Shown here one piece after another: positions 31,288 to 45,030 of a stretch of DNA of 64,000 nucleotides. A program made the position numbers and the translations under genes. Every line of letters begins with the position of its first letter. Within the stretch, counting starts at the first letter, position 1. Under the pieces are notes generated by a model, which saw only the letters and a program-made list of their open reading frames with translations, was not told the origin of the DNA and did not search any database. This stretch comes from Campylorhamphus procurvoides. Taxonomy: Eukaryota > Chordata > Aves > Passeriformes > Dendrocolaptidae. The DNA is taken from contig WBMV01001245.1 in assembly GCA_013396655.1 (NCBI GenBank), forward strand, positions 153,013-217,012, read 5' to 3'.

Positions 31288-34121
31288 GATGTGTTCAGAA
31301 CATGTGTGCTCTCTCTCCATATCAGACATACGGAAAGAAGTTCTGGCCGACCTTGGTGGAGCAGCATTAAGCTAAAATTCATTATTTCAGTTTTCCAACA
31401 GTGCCATGGCAGATTTTGTAGCTCAACTGATGTAGACAAGTTTATGACCTGCTAATCACGCAACTCTATGTGAGCTTGTTTAATTTCTAAGACAAGAAAT
31501 GGGAATAGCAAATTGAATGCCCATTAAATATGTATTAATTAAACCCAAAGCAGATGTCATGTTTATATTGAAGTTTTCCTTTTCAAAACTAGCTCTCCCT
31601 TTTTGTAGTGGTAAAGGTCTTGTACAGTTTAGCTCAAAAAAGGGTACTGAGAACCAGTAAAATGATCTGTTTCATAAATTATTTTATGACACTACTGCTG
31701 AGTTAGCTCACTTCTTATTTCAGCCAAGGTTTATGGTTTTCATAAAACATTTGCTGGAACCTAGACTTTACAACTGTATCTTACATCCCTGGGCAACTTT
31801 TTCAATAATTTGATATTTAATACATTATATAATCTTTTCCTTCAAAAGAATGAGGTAGAAAATTCTTTTATTAGTGGGCTATCTTTACTTAAAATGACTT
31901 TTCCCTAAATTTACATTACTAGAGAAAACAATATTGCTCAGTTCTCTTAGTAAGGACCTTAGTATGTCCTGGGACAGCAATGGAAACATCTTTTTTTCCC
32001 AAGTATTTAAAAGAATGCAAGTCACATTTTATCAGACTTTTCTCTGAAAATACATACACTGAAAAGATTACTATTTCACTGCCATGTGAGTATCTCCACA
32101 CTGCAAACTGGTAGTCAGCAGTTCAGTCCTTTTTGCAGGCAGTTCAGCATGTACCTGCAGAAAACATTTCCTTCACCAACCCTCTGCTATTGTTTTCTCA
32201 GTCTGGGAAATTACTCTGGCATTCTGTTGTCCCTTCTCTGGGATCACATTTTCTGAGGATCACAGGCAGACTTAAGTAACTTACTGTGCACTCACAGAAC
32301 ACATGTAGCACATGTGTTTCTGTTAATGGACAACTTCTTTTACCTTGTCCATCTTTATTCTGTTGTCAGACTGTTGACAAATTGGCAGCAAAACCTAGGT
32401 TTGGGGGGAACATTAGCTTGTATTTGGCACTTCCTTCAGAGGTGCTGAATTCTTGCTAACCCGTTTTTATCCCATTCATATTTTTATCCCAGTCAGATTG
32501 ACAATTTGAGCAATGATGGTCTCTTCATAGAAGTGAAAATGATAATTCCTGAAATGCAACTTTTTGTCTTGATATCTGTCTACTTGCAGGATGCCTGTCC
32601 TGTTTATTTCTGCCTGGTGGGTGATGGTACTACTGTATTTGCTCTGTTTTCCAAAATCTTTTTTTACTAAATTTTTTTTGCTACACTTGTAGTGTTGCAC
32701 CTTTCTGCATGGCCAGGACACCACTTAGCTGAGCTGAGGACTTCCCTTACTCATGTAGGCTTTATTCTGCAAGGTCTGCAGTAGGTCTTGAGCAAAATTA
32801 TAGTTACTTAAAAAGGAGTCCCTGCCAAGTAAATAACAGCTTAAAGTTTCTACTGGCATATGTAGAAAATGTCATGATGTTTTCTTTAGGGTGAACACCT
32901 GCCCATGGGGAATGAGCTGACATGATAAAATGCACAGCTGGCGGCTGAATTTGAGGAAATTTGAAAATTTATTGACACATTCTTTGCTTAGGACTCAAAC
33001 TAAAAATCATATTTATTAGTGTAATTTGCAAACTATTAAAACCTGAATCATAAGAGTTTGACTTCAGTTGCTTTGTTTTTCCAGTCTTACTTTTCTATTA
33101 CAGATTGGTTCAGAACTTTCTAAAGTCTTCATGTGATTGCTCTGGTAAACCTGGATGTGCAACACAACACAGTGGATTGAAAAATGGGGAAAGGAATGAG
33201 AAGGAAGAATGCTTCCATATGAAGGGCACATGAAAATTACTGTAGCTTTATCTATAGTATATTGAAATTACAGCAGGTATATCTGCCAAGAGTAACTGTT
33301 TTCATACCTTTGCAGTGTAGTTATTATACATCCAGGAGTTCCTACACAGTTCCAGGTGAAAAAATGTGTATTTTGAAACAGATTTAAAGAATATGTGGTA
33401 CCCCGCAGACTCATTAATGTTGATCTGATGCCAGTTTTAGGGCTGAAGGACTGCACCCATGTAACTGCATCTCACTGTTCTGTTACAATTCTTCAGTGTG
33501 GTTCAAAACTGCAGTATGCATTTGTCCAAGTTGTATCTCATTGTTCAAGATAAAGAGCTGCTTTTAATTGATTTTGCTCAACTCTTCTGCTTTGTTCTGT
33601 TTTCTTGGAGAGGTCAACATATGAAGCTAGTGTATGCTTTCAAAAAGTTGAGTGATTTCAGTACCGCTGCTTACTTTCAACTTCCTTCTTCTATTTATGT
33701 ACCATAGTTACTTAGATGTCTTTAGATTCTTACAGTATCCTACAGTGCAGAAAGGAAGTTTTAAATGGTGACTGTATCAAAGAATATATTTCTTTATGCC
33801 TGCCTAAGGATGATTTTGACAATGAGGGGAATTGAACTCAGTTAAGATTTCTAATTTTAAGTCATTAAGCTTTGTCACAGGTTTCCTATGTTGATGTCTA
33901 AGTTCATTTGAGGCCAGTTGTATAGTAGTACTTAGCATCTACTTGGTCAAAACAACAAATAGGTAGTTCCTGAAAAAGTTCAGTATGTTGTATGGGGAAA
34001 TAGTTAGAAGAATAATTAATACTAATCATATGCTATGGAATTTATTTAGGACAATGTGAGGATATAAACAGAAATATCCAATATCTTTAAATATATTGAC
34101 ATTGTAATGTTTTAACTGCAG

Positions 34122-34203
34122 GTACCGAGAGGCTATTCTCAAGTGGGATGAAGCACTTCAATTAACTCCAGAGGATGCTACACTTTATGAGATGAAATCA
34201 CAG
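34122..34203 (+). CDS. TTC33: TTC33 coding exon: first TPR
   Basis: This 82-base exon lies between the AG at 34120-34121 and the GT at 34204. Its first base completes the Arg codon split at 11050. It encodes YREAILKWDEALQLTPEDAT and then LYEMKSQ, a typical TPR helix pair with the W-x-x-A/L-x-x-L pattern (WDEALQL). The phase agrees with the corrected frame of the preceding exon and not with straight reading through the N gap. Confidence 0.95.
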
Positions 34204-37200
34204 GTAAAGCATGACAATTCATTATCAATTTAGAAATTAGGAAAGAAAACACTGTGTTTGTGAACAGATACTAGGCAACATTGTTTAGTTGTTGTAAGAA
34301 CTAGAGCACAATTTAGGTATATAATTTTTCCCAACAACAAAGTACCTTTTAACAGGAATTCAAAAATGCTGTCATCCAGGTAATGACAATAAGCATCTTT
34401 GTTGGGTCATGAATTAGGATGTTACAGTGTGGAAAAAAGGAAAGATTTAAAAATTGTATTGAAAGGGTCAAAAAGAGCCTTAATATGACAGATTAAAGAA
34501 TTTGACTATTAAAAATCTGCTTGCTCTTTCTAAAGATTTGGCTGGATACTATCAACACTAAACTGGGATACCATATGCAAAAGATACGTTCCAGTCTGAT
34601 TTCATATTAAGTATTACCTAGATTTACTAAGATGTCTTCTGTGTTGGAAAGAAATGGTTAATGTGCTAAGGTAGTGATGATAGTGACTCCTTAAGTCCTT
34701 AACACAAGGTGTTTTTGAAGTAGCATTTATTTTGAAATTAAATCTCTTTAAAAATTTTTTTTAACCTGAAGTCAAGAGAAAGCTGTTGAAAAATTCAGGA
34801 CAGTGGGACAGTGCTCTGTGGGACAAATTAGTGAACAACTCCTTTCCAATAGGTCTCAATTAGGATGTTATATGTATGTGAGAATTAAGCTAGGTCTTCA
34901 AAAGCATGCTATTTAATTGAAATTCTACTAAAATTAAATATTTTCACAGTGGAAATAGCAGAAGAGGGAACTGTGTTAGCTTACCAGGATCTGAACTGTG
35001 ATGCAGTGCCATACCCAAATGGATGCTTACTACAACATGCTTCAGTTGGTGCTCCAGATGCAATACCTAATATTGAGGGGCTGTTGCTTTTTCAGCACCC
35101 CAGCCCCATTTCAGCAAAATGGCAAAGCTGAGTTAGAGACACACAGCTTTCCTGCTCACCAGGAGCAGCCGATAAACCAGCTGTGTGACTGATTCATCAT
35201 GTGAAATATTTCTCTGTCTAGTGAAACCATTGTAGAGTAATGAAAGCTGAAAGAATAAAGGAACTCAGGCCTCTGCTTCCACCGTAGCTTTGCTTTCTTT
35301 CCCGAAGAGGTCAGGGCTAGGCAGTTCACTGTTTCTGTTTTCACTTTCTTACATTGCATAACACTTCTGTTACACTGTGAATGACAACAGGAGAAGAACT
35401 TATCTACAAAGTATACATTTATAAAACTCTTAAGTGAATCCTTTTAACCGAACATCTAACGTTTCAATTAGTAACCTTGCTTTCGTACTTGCAGATAATT
35501 ATTACAGATGTTTTTTGCAGTATGACTTACTGTTACTGGAAGCTGTTTAGTATAATGTGTAATTTGATACCTTTCTTTTTCTAAAGGCACCAGTGTGAGC
35601 TGTAAAAATCCACTTTTGCCAAGATAGGAATATGTAATTCATTCAGAAAATATTGTGGTTAATATTTAAATGATACTGTCTTAGAGCTGACTGTGTTATT
35701 CCAGTCCAACATACCAGCTCAAATACTGCAGCTGTTAGTGTGTAGCTCAGTTAAAATGTTTTGGAAGACTTGTATGCCAGTTTCAGTGAGGACTTGACCA
35801 GCAGTGGATCTATAAAAATCTGCCTGTGTTGGTATGGGTCACATACTAGAGGAGAAGATTCAAGAATGGCTTGGTGCAATATGCAAAGATTCTTTATCAT
35901 CTATACTAATTTTCTTTCAGTAGGAAAAAGTCTATTCATGAAGCAATTTCTTTTGAGAATTAACACTGGAGGATGGAGTGTTTTGCCCAGGCTTAAGTAT
36001 CTGTCTTAAATTCTGTTACATTTATTAAGATAATCCTGTATTGGGTTATATAGCAGCTTCCCAATTCATTAGTATTTCCTTTTGCAGCAGCAAATTTAAC
36101 ATTTTCAGTACCATGTTGCTTCATATGCAGCTCAGATAAATATGCTAATGGCACAGTAAGAATCTGTAAATGTTTATGGTAAGTTCTTAAAGATGTGTAT
36201 TTTAACAGATGTAAGACAAATGTTTTTCAGTCTTTCTGAAGAGCGGAAATACCGTTTAAAGTTCCTAGTTGTCAGACACTTACAATAACTGTGTTTCCAG
36301 AAAATCACATGGGAATTGTGCAGTTGCTCAACTGCTTAAAAAAACCCATAGAAGTTGATGAGATTTTTTTCCATTTCTCTCAACTACTCTTTGACCCATT
36401 TAAAACCAGATTTTTATAGTGTATGGAGAGGTTAGAGTTCACTTTTCTTTGCATGCAAGATCTGTCCAGTATGTAAAAGTAATATTCCATTAGCAGTTCA
36501 AGCTTCTTCCCCATTGCAAGAAAAATGAATGGCAAGTAGATGTTATACAAGTTCATTTTTTCCTTTTTGTTGAGTCTTAAAGACCCAACAGGAACAGCCC
36601 AGTGTTGATTCTAATGTTATATAAGTAGTATTGTAAGTATATTCAAAGGAATGTATAAAGACTGCCTATATTAATGCAGTCACTAAGACTCTGTGAAACT
36701 AATTGAGGGCTGAATTTCTTAGACATTAACTGAATTATTTTACTACTTTTTTGAATTACAAAGATAGAGGAATAGACTTAGACAAATTATTTGAATTTGT
36801 GTCTGAACCTTTGGGGACTGGAGCTGGACTGTGTGGGACTCTGTTGGGTGAAGAGAGATACGGAAGGACTTGATACACTGTGATGTTTATAACAAACACT
36901 CTTGGGAAGCAGACTTTCTGATATTCTGTACAGCTCCTGAGAATTAACCTGGTTTGTGTTGCTTATCTAGTAATACTTCCACCACAGATCTCAGATAACA
37001 CAGTTGAACACACAATGCAACTGTGACAGGACTTTTAAAGTACACAATACAATAGTTTATAGATATTTATAGAAACAAGTAAATTCAAATGAAAACATTC
37101 AGGTTTAGTTTCATTTTAGAAGCTTTTTAGATGTTTTGTCATCAGTACTATGAGGATCTAGTTTTGTACAATGCTGCATCCTGAATTTGCATTCTTTGAA

Positions 37201-40200
37201 CAGGACCAGAACTTCAGATGTATGTCTCCTCTTTGTTTTTATAGATGAAACCCATCATATTCATATTTGAATAATTTCTTTCCCTTTTTCTCTAGGTTTT
37301 CTTAATTTTGAACTCTTAAAATGGTATCAACTTTAGTCAACCCTCTTTCCTCTTAAGAAATAAAAATGTTTTTAAGACATGCCCAGACTTAAAATTCCAT
37401 ATTTAGGCTGTACCAAATCAACTAATAATTGCTGATTATTTCCAATTTTTTTTTCTCCTTAAATCAGGATGTGTAGTGAGACAAGTTTACCATCAGAACA
37501 TTAATGTAAACTACAGAAATCTATATTGCAAAAAAGTGTTTCTGTGTGGTATGATGGTAATTGCTTTACAGCATGGGTAAATGTAAGCTTCTTATGGGTA
37601 GGATGAATTTTATTCATCCGTATTTTGAAATGGGTTTCTGGGTGGAAAAAGGAATTGGGTCAGTTTCACTGGACTTGGAATGTGTCTATATATAGTGATT
37701 CAGCCTCAATCCAGTGAGGTCATTTAAAACCAGAACTTACTCAGATACATAACACTTCCAAAATATTGTGGGTAGAACAGGATGGGTCTCTCTATTGCCT
37801 GGATTGTTAATACTTGGTCAGTCTCCTGACAACGGTTGCTATGTTTCATTGGCCTTTTGCCACGGAGTTCTTCTGATTCTTCTGATCTCTCATGTATGGC
37901 TTTTTAAAAAGCTAGATCTGTTGAACTGAGTCATTACATGACATGGATGTTGTTCGTTTTAATGCATGCAATAGTGGTAAATCTGTTGGAATAAAGTAAG
38001 TCCTGAAAATCCACTTACTGAACATCTTTACAGTTTATATATATATATACACATCTCTACTTATGTGCAGTGAGAGTCTTCAGATGGTTCTTTTACATGG
38101 TAACATTTTTTTTCTAATTTTTGGATTTTAAGAAAGTTAGTTTTAAGAAACTGTTCTAGTAGAGTGTTATTACTATATATACACACATTACTATATATGT
38201 ATAGTATATATATACACGCAATTAGTATCTGTACACACACAGATCTGCTGCTAGATGTGGCTGCACATTGAGCATGTGACAGGCAGGTTGTAGGACAAAG
38301 GCTACAGCACGTAGCACTTCCTTTCTGGCTTTGTCTTGGCCATGTGGCCTACCCCATTAAGAGGACTGATCATCACTTGTCAAATCTGTGCAAAGGAAAA
38401 CTTTATGCAAGCTGTGTTTTTTATTCCTTTTTGAGTTTGGTTTTCCAGATGTAGAATAGCTCGTTTGCTGGTTCAGTTTCCAAGCAAGCTGTAGAGGTGT
38501 TAATTATTAAGGTGATAATAATATACAGGTGGAGTAACCCGAGACAAGACTGTACACATTTGGGTCTGCTATTTGTATGTTGATTTTGATGATCTCTTCA
38601 CCTGAAAGCAAAAGCATAAGAACATAGTGTGCATTAATAAATCTACTCTTTTGCAGTGGCTGACAAGAATGGCTGAGTCATTTTATTAATAACTGAAAAA
38701 ATTGCCTATGCTGGACAAATTGCATATACATTCAAATGTGTGCTTGTTTGAATGGACTTTGAGAAACTGATGCCAAGGTTACTAGAGGCACAGTAATTAC
38801 TACCATAATCTGGAAGAGCGTTTTTAAAGCTGTCCATGTACACACAGCAGTCATAAACAGATGAAAGCGGAATAATTGTCTATTATTGGTGAGGTCATAA
38901 TTCATAATTCAGTAAACAAAACATTATAATTCATTAAAAATTGCAAAAGATTCCCTAAACATTTATGTAGATGTTTTGAAATTAGTTTGCAGTAGAAAGT
39001 ACTGGTAGGAAGTATTGAATACTTGGGATGCATAAAAATGTTCTGGTGAGTGTGTACTCTGTGTTTTCTCTTATGGGAATAAACACATATAGATAGTAAT
39101 GTAAAATGTAGCTGGTAGGTGCAGAATCATTTAATTTTGGTAGGATGTACATCTGTCCACTAGTAACAGTTTGATTCACTTCACAGATCTGCAGGAAAGG
39201 GAAGCTGTACACAAAAACATAATAGCACTGAAAGTTTTAGAAAAACACATAACATTCATTACAGAATTTGATTCAATGCACAGTCATTGAGAACTCTTGA
39301 GGAAAAAATGGGGGAAGTGACATACAGCTGTGGGTTGTTTTTCAAAGATTTTTTAGGTATTCCTAAATTTTAAGGTACAGTCCGTTAAATGGAATCAAAG
39401 AGAAGCCATCGGACTAGCCTTTAGGAAAATCTAGTCATACTAATACAGCAGAAGTATATATCAAAAGGGTTTATCAAAAGCTATGGTTGTGATGTTTCTT
39501 GGTTTCTTCAGGACAGAATTATTTTCTCTTAAGTCTTGCTGCCTTCTCTTCTCCATTGCCCTCGCTTATTCTTTAGTGTATTAACTTCTGTGCTGTGCAA
39601 GTATATTACGTTAATTGCAGTAAATACTTAAGATCATAACATTTGAATCCTCCTCTACTCTGCACTCATAGTTACCTATTTAAAATATCATAGAACAGTA
39701 GGATTAAGTAAATGCTTTCTGCACTTCAGCAATAGTCCTAATATGTTCTAAAATTATTCATCGTACTTGTGGGTCACATGGGATGAAAGTGGTTGCCCAC
39801 ACATGAGTCTTACTCTTGTGGTTGATGTTCTCATCATACTGCTGGAATGCAGTTGTCATTTGTTTCTTACACTGATATCTATTACCATAGCATGTGGGTG
39901 TCTGAAATCATGATCTCAGAGTGATGCAGGTCTTCAGGTAATGTGCCAATCTCACGGTGGTCTTGGAAACATAAGGCAAGCTTTGAGCCACGTTATGTAT
40001 TGCTAACTATGATTTATAGGATTAGTTATGGAGATTCAATGCAAGAAGAGAAATGCTATGGTAACCGCTGAGTAACAGAGATTCTCGCTTTAAGAAACCA
40101 TTTTTTTTCTTGTTTGGAAGTAAGTGACTTTACATCTAAGTTAGGCTTTGCTGTTGCAGAATGCTTACTCTCTAAATTCAACAGTCATTGTTAAGGTCTG

Positions 40201-40688
40201 TTTCCATGCCTGAATTACAGGGATTGTTTCTGTAATTATATCATCTGCACTGCAACTGTCTTTTGTAGGTTCCAGTCTTCTATTAAAAAGAAAAAATGCA
40301 ACCCAGAAGTTTTTCAACAATAGTTGCACATTTATTGTGTTTAATTCTCCATGTGTTTGTCCTTCAGTGTATTCTCTTATCCTTTTACAGAGTGCAGGGT
40401 TTGTAGACAAGGGGGTACACCATCAGAAGCAATTAATCTACTTCTAACAGAGTTGCTTAAAGAGTTCAGGTGAACCATCCTCTGGCATGCCTGTTTCTCT
40501 CCATGGGGATTGGAATGAGTCTGGGTGACTATCTGAGATCAGATAACTAACTTTTAAACTAAAAAAAGCTAGATGAGATGAACTGGTCCTTAGTAATTGA
40601 AACAATGGTTATTGCCTGGGTAATATCAGAAAAATTTGGTTTCAATTTTGCTTATTTTTCTTTCTCTTATTTTTTATTTCTATTATAG
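34204..40688 (+). other. TTC33: TTC33 intron 3
   Basis: 6.5-kb GT-AG intron. It is AT-rich, with TA-rich simple sequence at 38035-38050 and 38171-38220. I see no recognised transposon or exon. Confidence 0.88.
38035..38220. repeat. TA/CA-rich simple-sequence cluster
   Basis: A (TA)n tract lies at 38035-38050. A second, imperfect cluster at 38171-38220 alternates TATATA and ACACAC and contains the palindrome ACTATATATGTATAGT. The stretch between them is AT-rich unique sequence. Confidence 0.8.
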
Positions 40689-40820
40689 GTCCTGATGTCT
40701 TTACATGAAATGTTCCCAGCAGTGCATGCAGCAGAAATGGCTGTCCAGAGGAACCCACGTTCCTGGGATGCCTGGCAGACTTTGGGACGTGCGCAGCTTG
40801 GGTTGGGAGAGATAGCACTG
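40689..40820 (+). CDS. TTC33: TTC33 coding exon: second TPR
   Basis: This 132-base exon (exactly 44 codons) lies between the AG at 40687-40688 and the GT at 40821. It encodes VLMSLHEMFPAVHAAEMAVQ, then NPRSWDAWQTLGRAQLGLGE and IAL. The spacing of W, LG, A and L residues fits TPR helices A and B. The mammalian protein has the same segment with only scattered substitutions. Confidence 0.96.
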
Positions 40821-41679
40821 GTAGGAAAACAGAATTAATTGTGTGTGAGAAGGAAAATACAGAAATATCAAAGCAGCTCCATATCCTGGTGCTAATCTGA
40901 AAGTAGACAAGGCAAAAGATCATTGTTACTTGTCTCCAGTATTCTCTCTACTTTACTGTTTTTCACAAATCCTTCCTGTGTGGTTTTGTTGGTGGACTTG
41001 ATAAAGACCTGCCTGGCTCAAAGACTTTTGTGTTATATGGTATATTTATGTGGTTGGCTTTACACAGAATAATTATATTGACATAACTTCACATACTACA
41101 TTCTGGGTGCTCTACTGCTACAGCTCACCACAGTTTAAAGATGAAGGTAATGTGAAGTCCCTAGTACCTTGTTTTCCTTGTCTCCTGCTCTCCTGCTTCA
41201 CATGCAGCAAATCCTGTTTGCTCATTCCTGCTTTCCTCTGGCTCCTTGACCTTAAATGGTGGCTGAAGTTGCTTCTTCACTTAATAAGACAGCAAAAAGC
41301 CAGGGATGCACTGCAGTAGTAGATGAAGTGCATCCCTTTTCTAGCTGCGTTGATGTGCCATGGTGCTGTCTTGGGTACATGATAAGATACAAAGGGAGAC
41401 TCTTCCCCTAAGTCATATTACCCTCTCTCTGTAAATAATGTAACATATGGAGTATAATAGATTTCTGCTAGTTAATGTGGAAACACAGCAAGTGACCTTT
41501 TAAAATTCAAACTCATTCACAAAGGTCCATTAGAAAAATAATTGATCATGATTTCTCAGATAAAAAAGATACTGATTCAATTTTGAATAGAAGTATCTGT
41601 GTGCTGGTTTGATACAAATAATTTTGTTGTTAGAGTGTTTTTGCAAAGTCACACTGTTTGGTCTGAAAATTTTCAAGAA

Positions 41680-41714
41680 NNNNNNNNNNNNNNNNNNNNN
41701 NNNNNNNNNNNNNN
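41680..41714. other. Assembly gap (35 N) in intron
   Basis: A run of unknown bases about 50 bases before an A-rich tract (from 41771) and about 100 bases before a CR1 end. This suggests a low-complexity assembly break. Confidence 0.95.
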
Positions 41715-41817
41715 GAGGTTAGCTGTTCCTGCAAAATTTAATTTTTAAAATGTAGTAAGGAGCAATATTTAAAAAAAAAAACCCAAACCAAATCCAAACA
41801 ATGGGAATAACCTAGCA

Positions 41818-42252
41818 TTATAGAATCAAGGAATGGTTTGTGTTGGAAGGAACCTTAAAGATCATGTAGTTCCAACCCCCCTGCCATGAGCAGGGACACT
41901 TCCCACTAGACCAGGCTGTACAATGCCCCCTTCAACCTGACTGTGAACAATGCCAGGGATGGGGCATCCACAGCTTCTCTGGGCAACCTGTTCCAGTATC
42001 TCACCACCGTCGTAGTGGAGAATTTCTTCCTACAATCTAATGTGAAATTACCCTCTTTCAGTCTGTACCCATTACTCCTTGTCCCATCACTACAGGTCCT
42101 GACAAGGAGTCCCTCTCTGGCTTCCTGGTAGGCCCCCTACAGACACTGGGAGGTTGCTATGGGATGTCCATGCAACCTTCTCTTCTCCAGGCTGAACAGC
42201 CCCAACCTCCTTGGCCCATCTTAGAAAGGAGGGTGTTCCAGTCCCCACAGGG
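41818..42252 (-). mobile_element. CR1 LINE, 3' fragment, relatively well preserved
   Basis: Antisense CR1 with clear landmarks: GGTTTGTGTTGGAAGGAACC, TTAAAGATCATGTAGTTCCA, CCATGAGCAGGGACACTTCC, GGGGCATCCACAGCTTCTCT, GGGCAACCTGTTCCAGTATC and CTTCTCTTCTCCAGGCTGAA. It is 5'-truncated near 42252 (TTCCAGTCCCCACAGG). Confidence 0.95.
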
Positions 42253-43629
42253 CAAGACCTAAGACAAAAGCTGTGTGTGTTGCAGATGTGCAGTGTGCTC
42301 CCTTTGTTGTTGCAGTATCATAATATGAAATATCAAATATAAATCCATGCATATCTGCATTACAATACTGGTGACATTCCATGGCTTTTGTGGTGTAGAA
42401 GGCAAGGGTAGATGGTCTGTACTGTCTGGACCTTTTCCTTTTAACTGTATGAAACTGTTGCTGTAAATGATGTTTGAGATTTCTAAATGCATTAGTCTCA
42501 GGAAATCCAAAGTTTCATTTCCTTGGAGGATCCTAGGTAACTGTTGCTGCTTATTCTCTAAAAAATGCTACAGTTACTGTAATGTTGGTTGTAAATAGTG
42601 ATATACCCATACTGCTTATACCGCCAGGTCTGCTAACTACATCTCGTATGCTTTGTCTACAGTCCAATGGGAATGGAAATCTGGAGTGCTGGGAACACAG
42701 TTCTCACATTATATTAATTTTGTTTTATTTCAGAGTAGCACTTCGGGTGCTAAAACATAATTTTTCCCTGTATTATGTTTTTTACAGAGAAGAGTTAATA
42801 AAGCATAAGTGTCAGGGCTTTTTAGTTGTTTTTTTGGGGTTTTTTTTGAGATTTGGGAATTACTACCCTTCTCAAAAGCAGCTTCTTCTCTGCCTTTGTT
42901 TCATTCTCCCCCACCAATGTCTGTCTTCATTACCCACATCCTGCCAAGTGATCTGTTGTAAATATTTTTATTACTCCACAATGACTGATGCATTTTTTCT
43001 TAGGGGAAAAAAACAACTTACTGTATTTTAATTTGGAGTTTCCCAGGTCTAAAGTACATCTTCCAAATAAATCTAATTTATGAAGTGTGTAATATATTAA
43101 TTTCTTGCAAGCAAAGAAAGATCTGTTTTGATTTATTTTTGTCAACTTGTGATAGAAAGGATGAAGTAAATGAGTTCCTTTTTACTCAGCTTTTTTAAAA
43201 GTTGTTTGCTCTTTTTCCTGAATTTACTAAATTAATTCAACATTACTACTTCAGTGTGAGCAAGGAGAACTTAATTTCTGTAAAGGGAGAAATTCCTTAA
43301 ATTCTACAGATGAGTGTGCAGAGCACACATGAGTAAACTTGCAATGTGAATGTAGAAACTGTAGAAATACAGTCAGGTTTGCAATAATTCTCTCATTTCC
43401 TTGTAAATATTTGGGTTTACAAATTTTATTTACTGTATTGGTGATGACATCTTCACCAGTAACAGTTTCACAATAATAGCTTCATTAGAACCATGAAACA
43501 GAGTGCACTCCATACTTTGATTAAAAAGGAAAGAAAGAACAGCCCAAACAAAATTTGCATTAAAATCCCAAACAAGAGAGGACCAAATGAAAGTGGCAAG
43601 AGTTTCCCATGGTGTAGAGATTTGTCAGC

Positions 43630-43737
43630 CATCTGGATATGGTCATGGGCAAGCAGCTGCAGGTGGCCCTGCTTGAGCAGGAGGTTGGCCCCCAGTGACC
43701 TCAGCAGGTCCTGGCCAACCTCAGTCATTCTGTGACT
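43630..43737 (+). mobile_element. CR1 LINE, short 3'-end fragment
   Basis: TGCTTGAGCAGGAGGTTGGC is followed by GTGACCTCAGCAGGTCCTGG and CCAACCTCAGTCATTCTGTG. This is the sense-oriented CR1 3' terminus. The left edge is unclear. Confidence 0.8.
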
Positions 43738-44844
43738 TCACCTGACTGTGTTCCAGGTTCCTGTCAAATCTGGAGTACTGAGGATCTCGAGGTGAGCTGG
43801 GCAGATGTGTCAATGCACCACTTTTTGCTTGCTTTTTGTTTAATGTTTTGAAGGATGTGGTTTGCTGTATTCTTACTAAATGCTTTAGTGGCTTAGCAGT
43901 CTTTAAGTGTGACACAACATTTTGTCAAAGGAATCAAGCCTTGACAATATGAATCCTCAGATCAGCCCTTTCCTTTTATTTCTCTTGAAAGACATAGTTT
44001 AAGGTCTTCAGATAATGATAGGAGCTATGTACTCCCAAAGAGAGACACATTTTACTGGAATCAAGCTAATCAACATAACTAATTCTGAATTTGAGATGAT
44101 TTTTCAAAATGTTACCAATGTTAGTGTTTAGAAACATAAAAAATTTTGGTAATCAAAAGGAAGCTAATGGCTGACCTTCCACTGAAAGTATTTGGAAATA
44201 CTAAATTAGAGAGAAAATACCATGCTTAGTCAGTTAAAGTGAGGTTCTGTTAAATTATTTTCAACAGTTCTAAACAGTCCTACCAAGCTACAGATAATAG
44301 CCAGTAATATTACCTTCCCCAGAAAGGTCCTGTGTTAGTTCTGCAGTTTCCATCTACTGTAGTATCCTTTTTTCATTTTTAAAATTCTGTTGGAAATCAC
44401 AAATGTATTTTGTGATAAATCACTTAAAGGTTTTTAATGCATGAAAAGATTTTCTAGTCAGAGGTGATTTTTATTTTCCACCAAGAAAACAGAAGAGCAA
44501 GCAAGTCTCCAAAAGCTGAAAAGCCCTTTTCAGCTCCATTTCTGCCAGTGGTACTGAGTTCTTGCAAGTGATTGCAACTGATTTAACTGGTGTCTCCTGT
44601 TAGTTACCTTTGTCAGATGCTCAGAACTTTGGAGAAATAAATGTCTGAATATTTTGAGCTTATAATTAAAAGTGTTAGCTAAAACATGCATGGTATAAGA
44701 CAAACATGTGGGATGTGGAAGAAAGTTTTTTTACCATTGTTTTAAAATTCCTGTAACAATTTTAGTAAATTTAGTAGAATTTGGTAATAGAGAGGTAAAT
44801 ATTTTCTAGCCTCCTGTATTTTCCTCATTTGCAAGGTAAAAGTA

Positions 44845-45030
44845 CTCATACCCCAGAGCTGGATGCAGAGCTCCAGGTGGAGTCTCACCAGAGCAGTGCC
44901 TGGGGGACAGAATCCCTTCCCTCACCTGCTGCTCACCCTGCTTTGGATGCAGCCCAGGGCACGGTTGGCTTTCTGGGGTGCAAGAGCACATGGCCAGGTC
45001 ACAGGTTTTCATGCACCATTACCCCCAAAT
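44845..45030 (-). mobile_element. CR1 LINE, internal fragment
   Basis: Plus-strand GCTCCAGGTGGAGTCTCACC, CAGAATCCCTTCCCTCACCT, GGATGCAGCCCAGGGCACGG and TTGGCTTTCTGGGGTGCAAG match the antisense CR1 ORF2 segment. Both ends are ragged. Confidence 0.85.

Larger units (their letters stand above)
11051..34121 (+). other. TTC33: TTC33 intron 2 (about 23 kb)
   Basis: GT-AG intron between the gap-containing exon and the exon at 34122. Recognised content is CR1 fragments at 14310, 15809, 17045, 29320 and 30120, an unassigned LTR at 19388, and small tandem duplications at 20447 and 25818. A GC-rich unexplained patch lies at about 20035-20310. The stretches 11051-14300, 17915-19380, 20515-29300 and 31290-34121 are otherwise AT-rich, and I see no exon or gene in them. 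Confidence 0.85.

Noticed and set aside
30121..31439. Cluster of 60-123 codon frames
   Set aside because: All lie in CR1 sequence or its antisense; frames are broken and match RT fragments.
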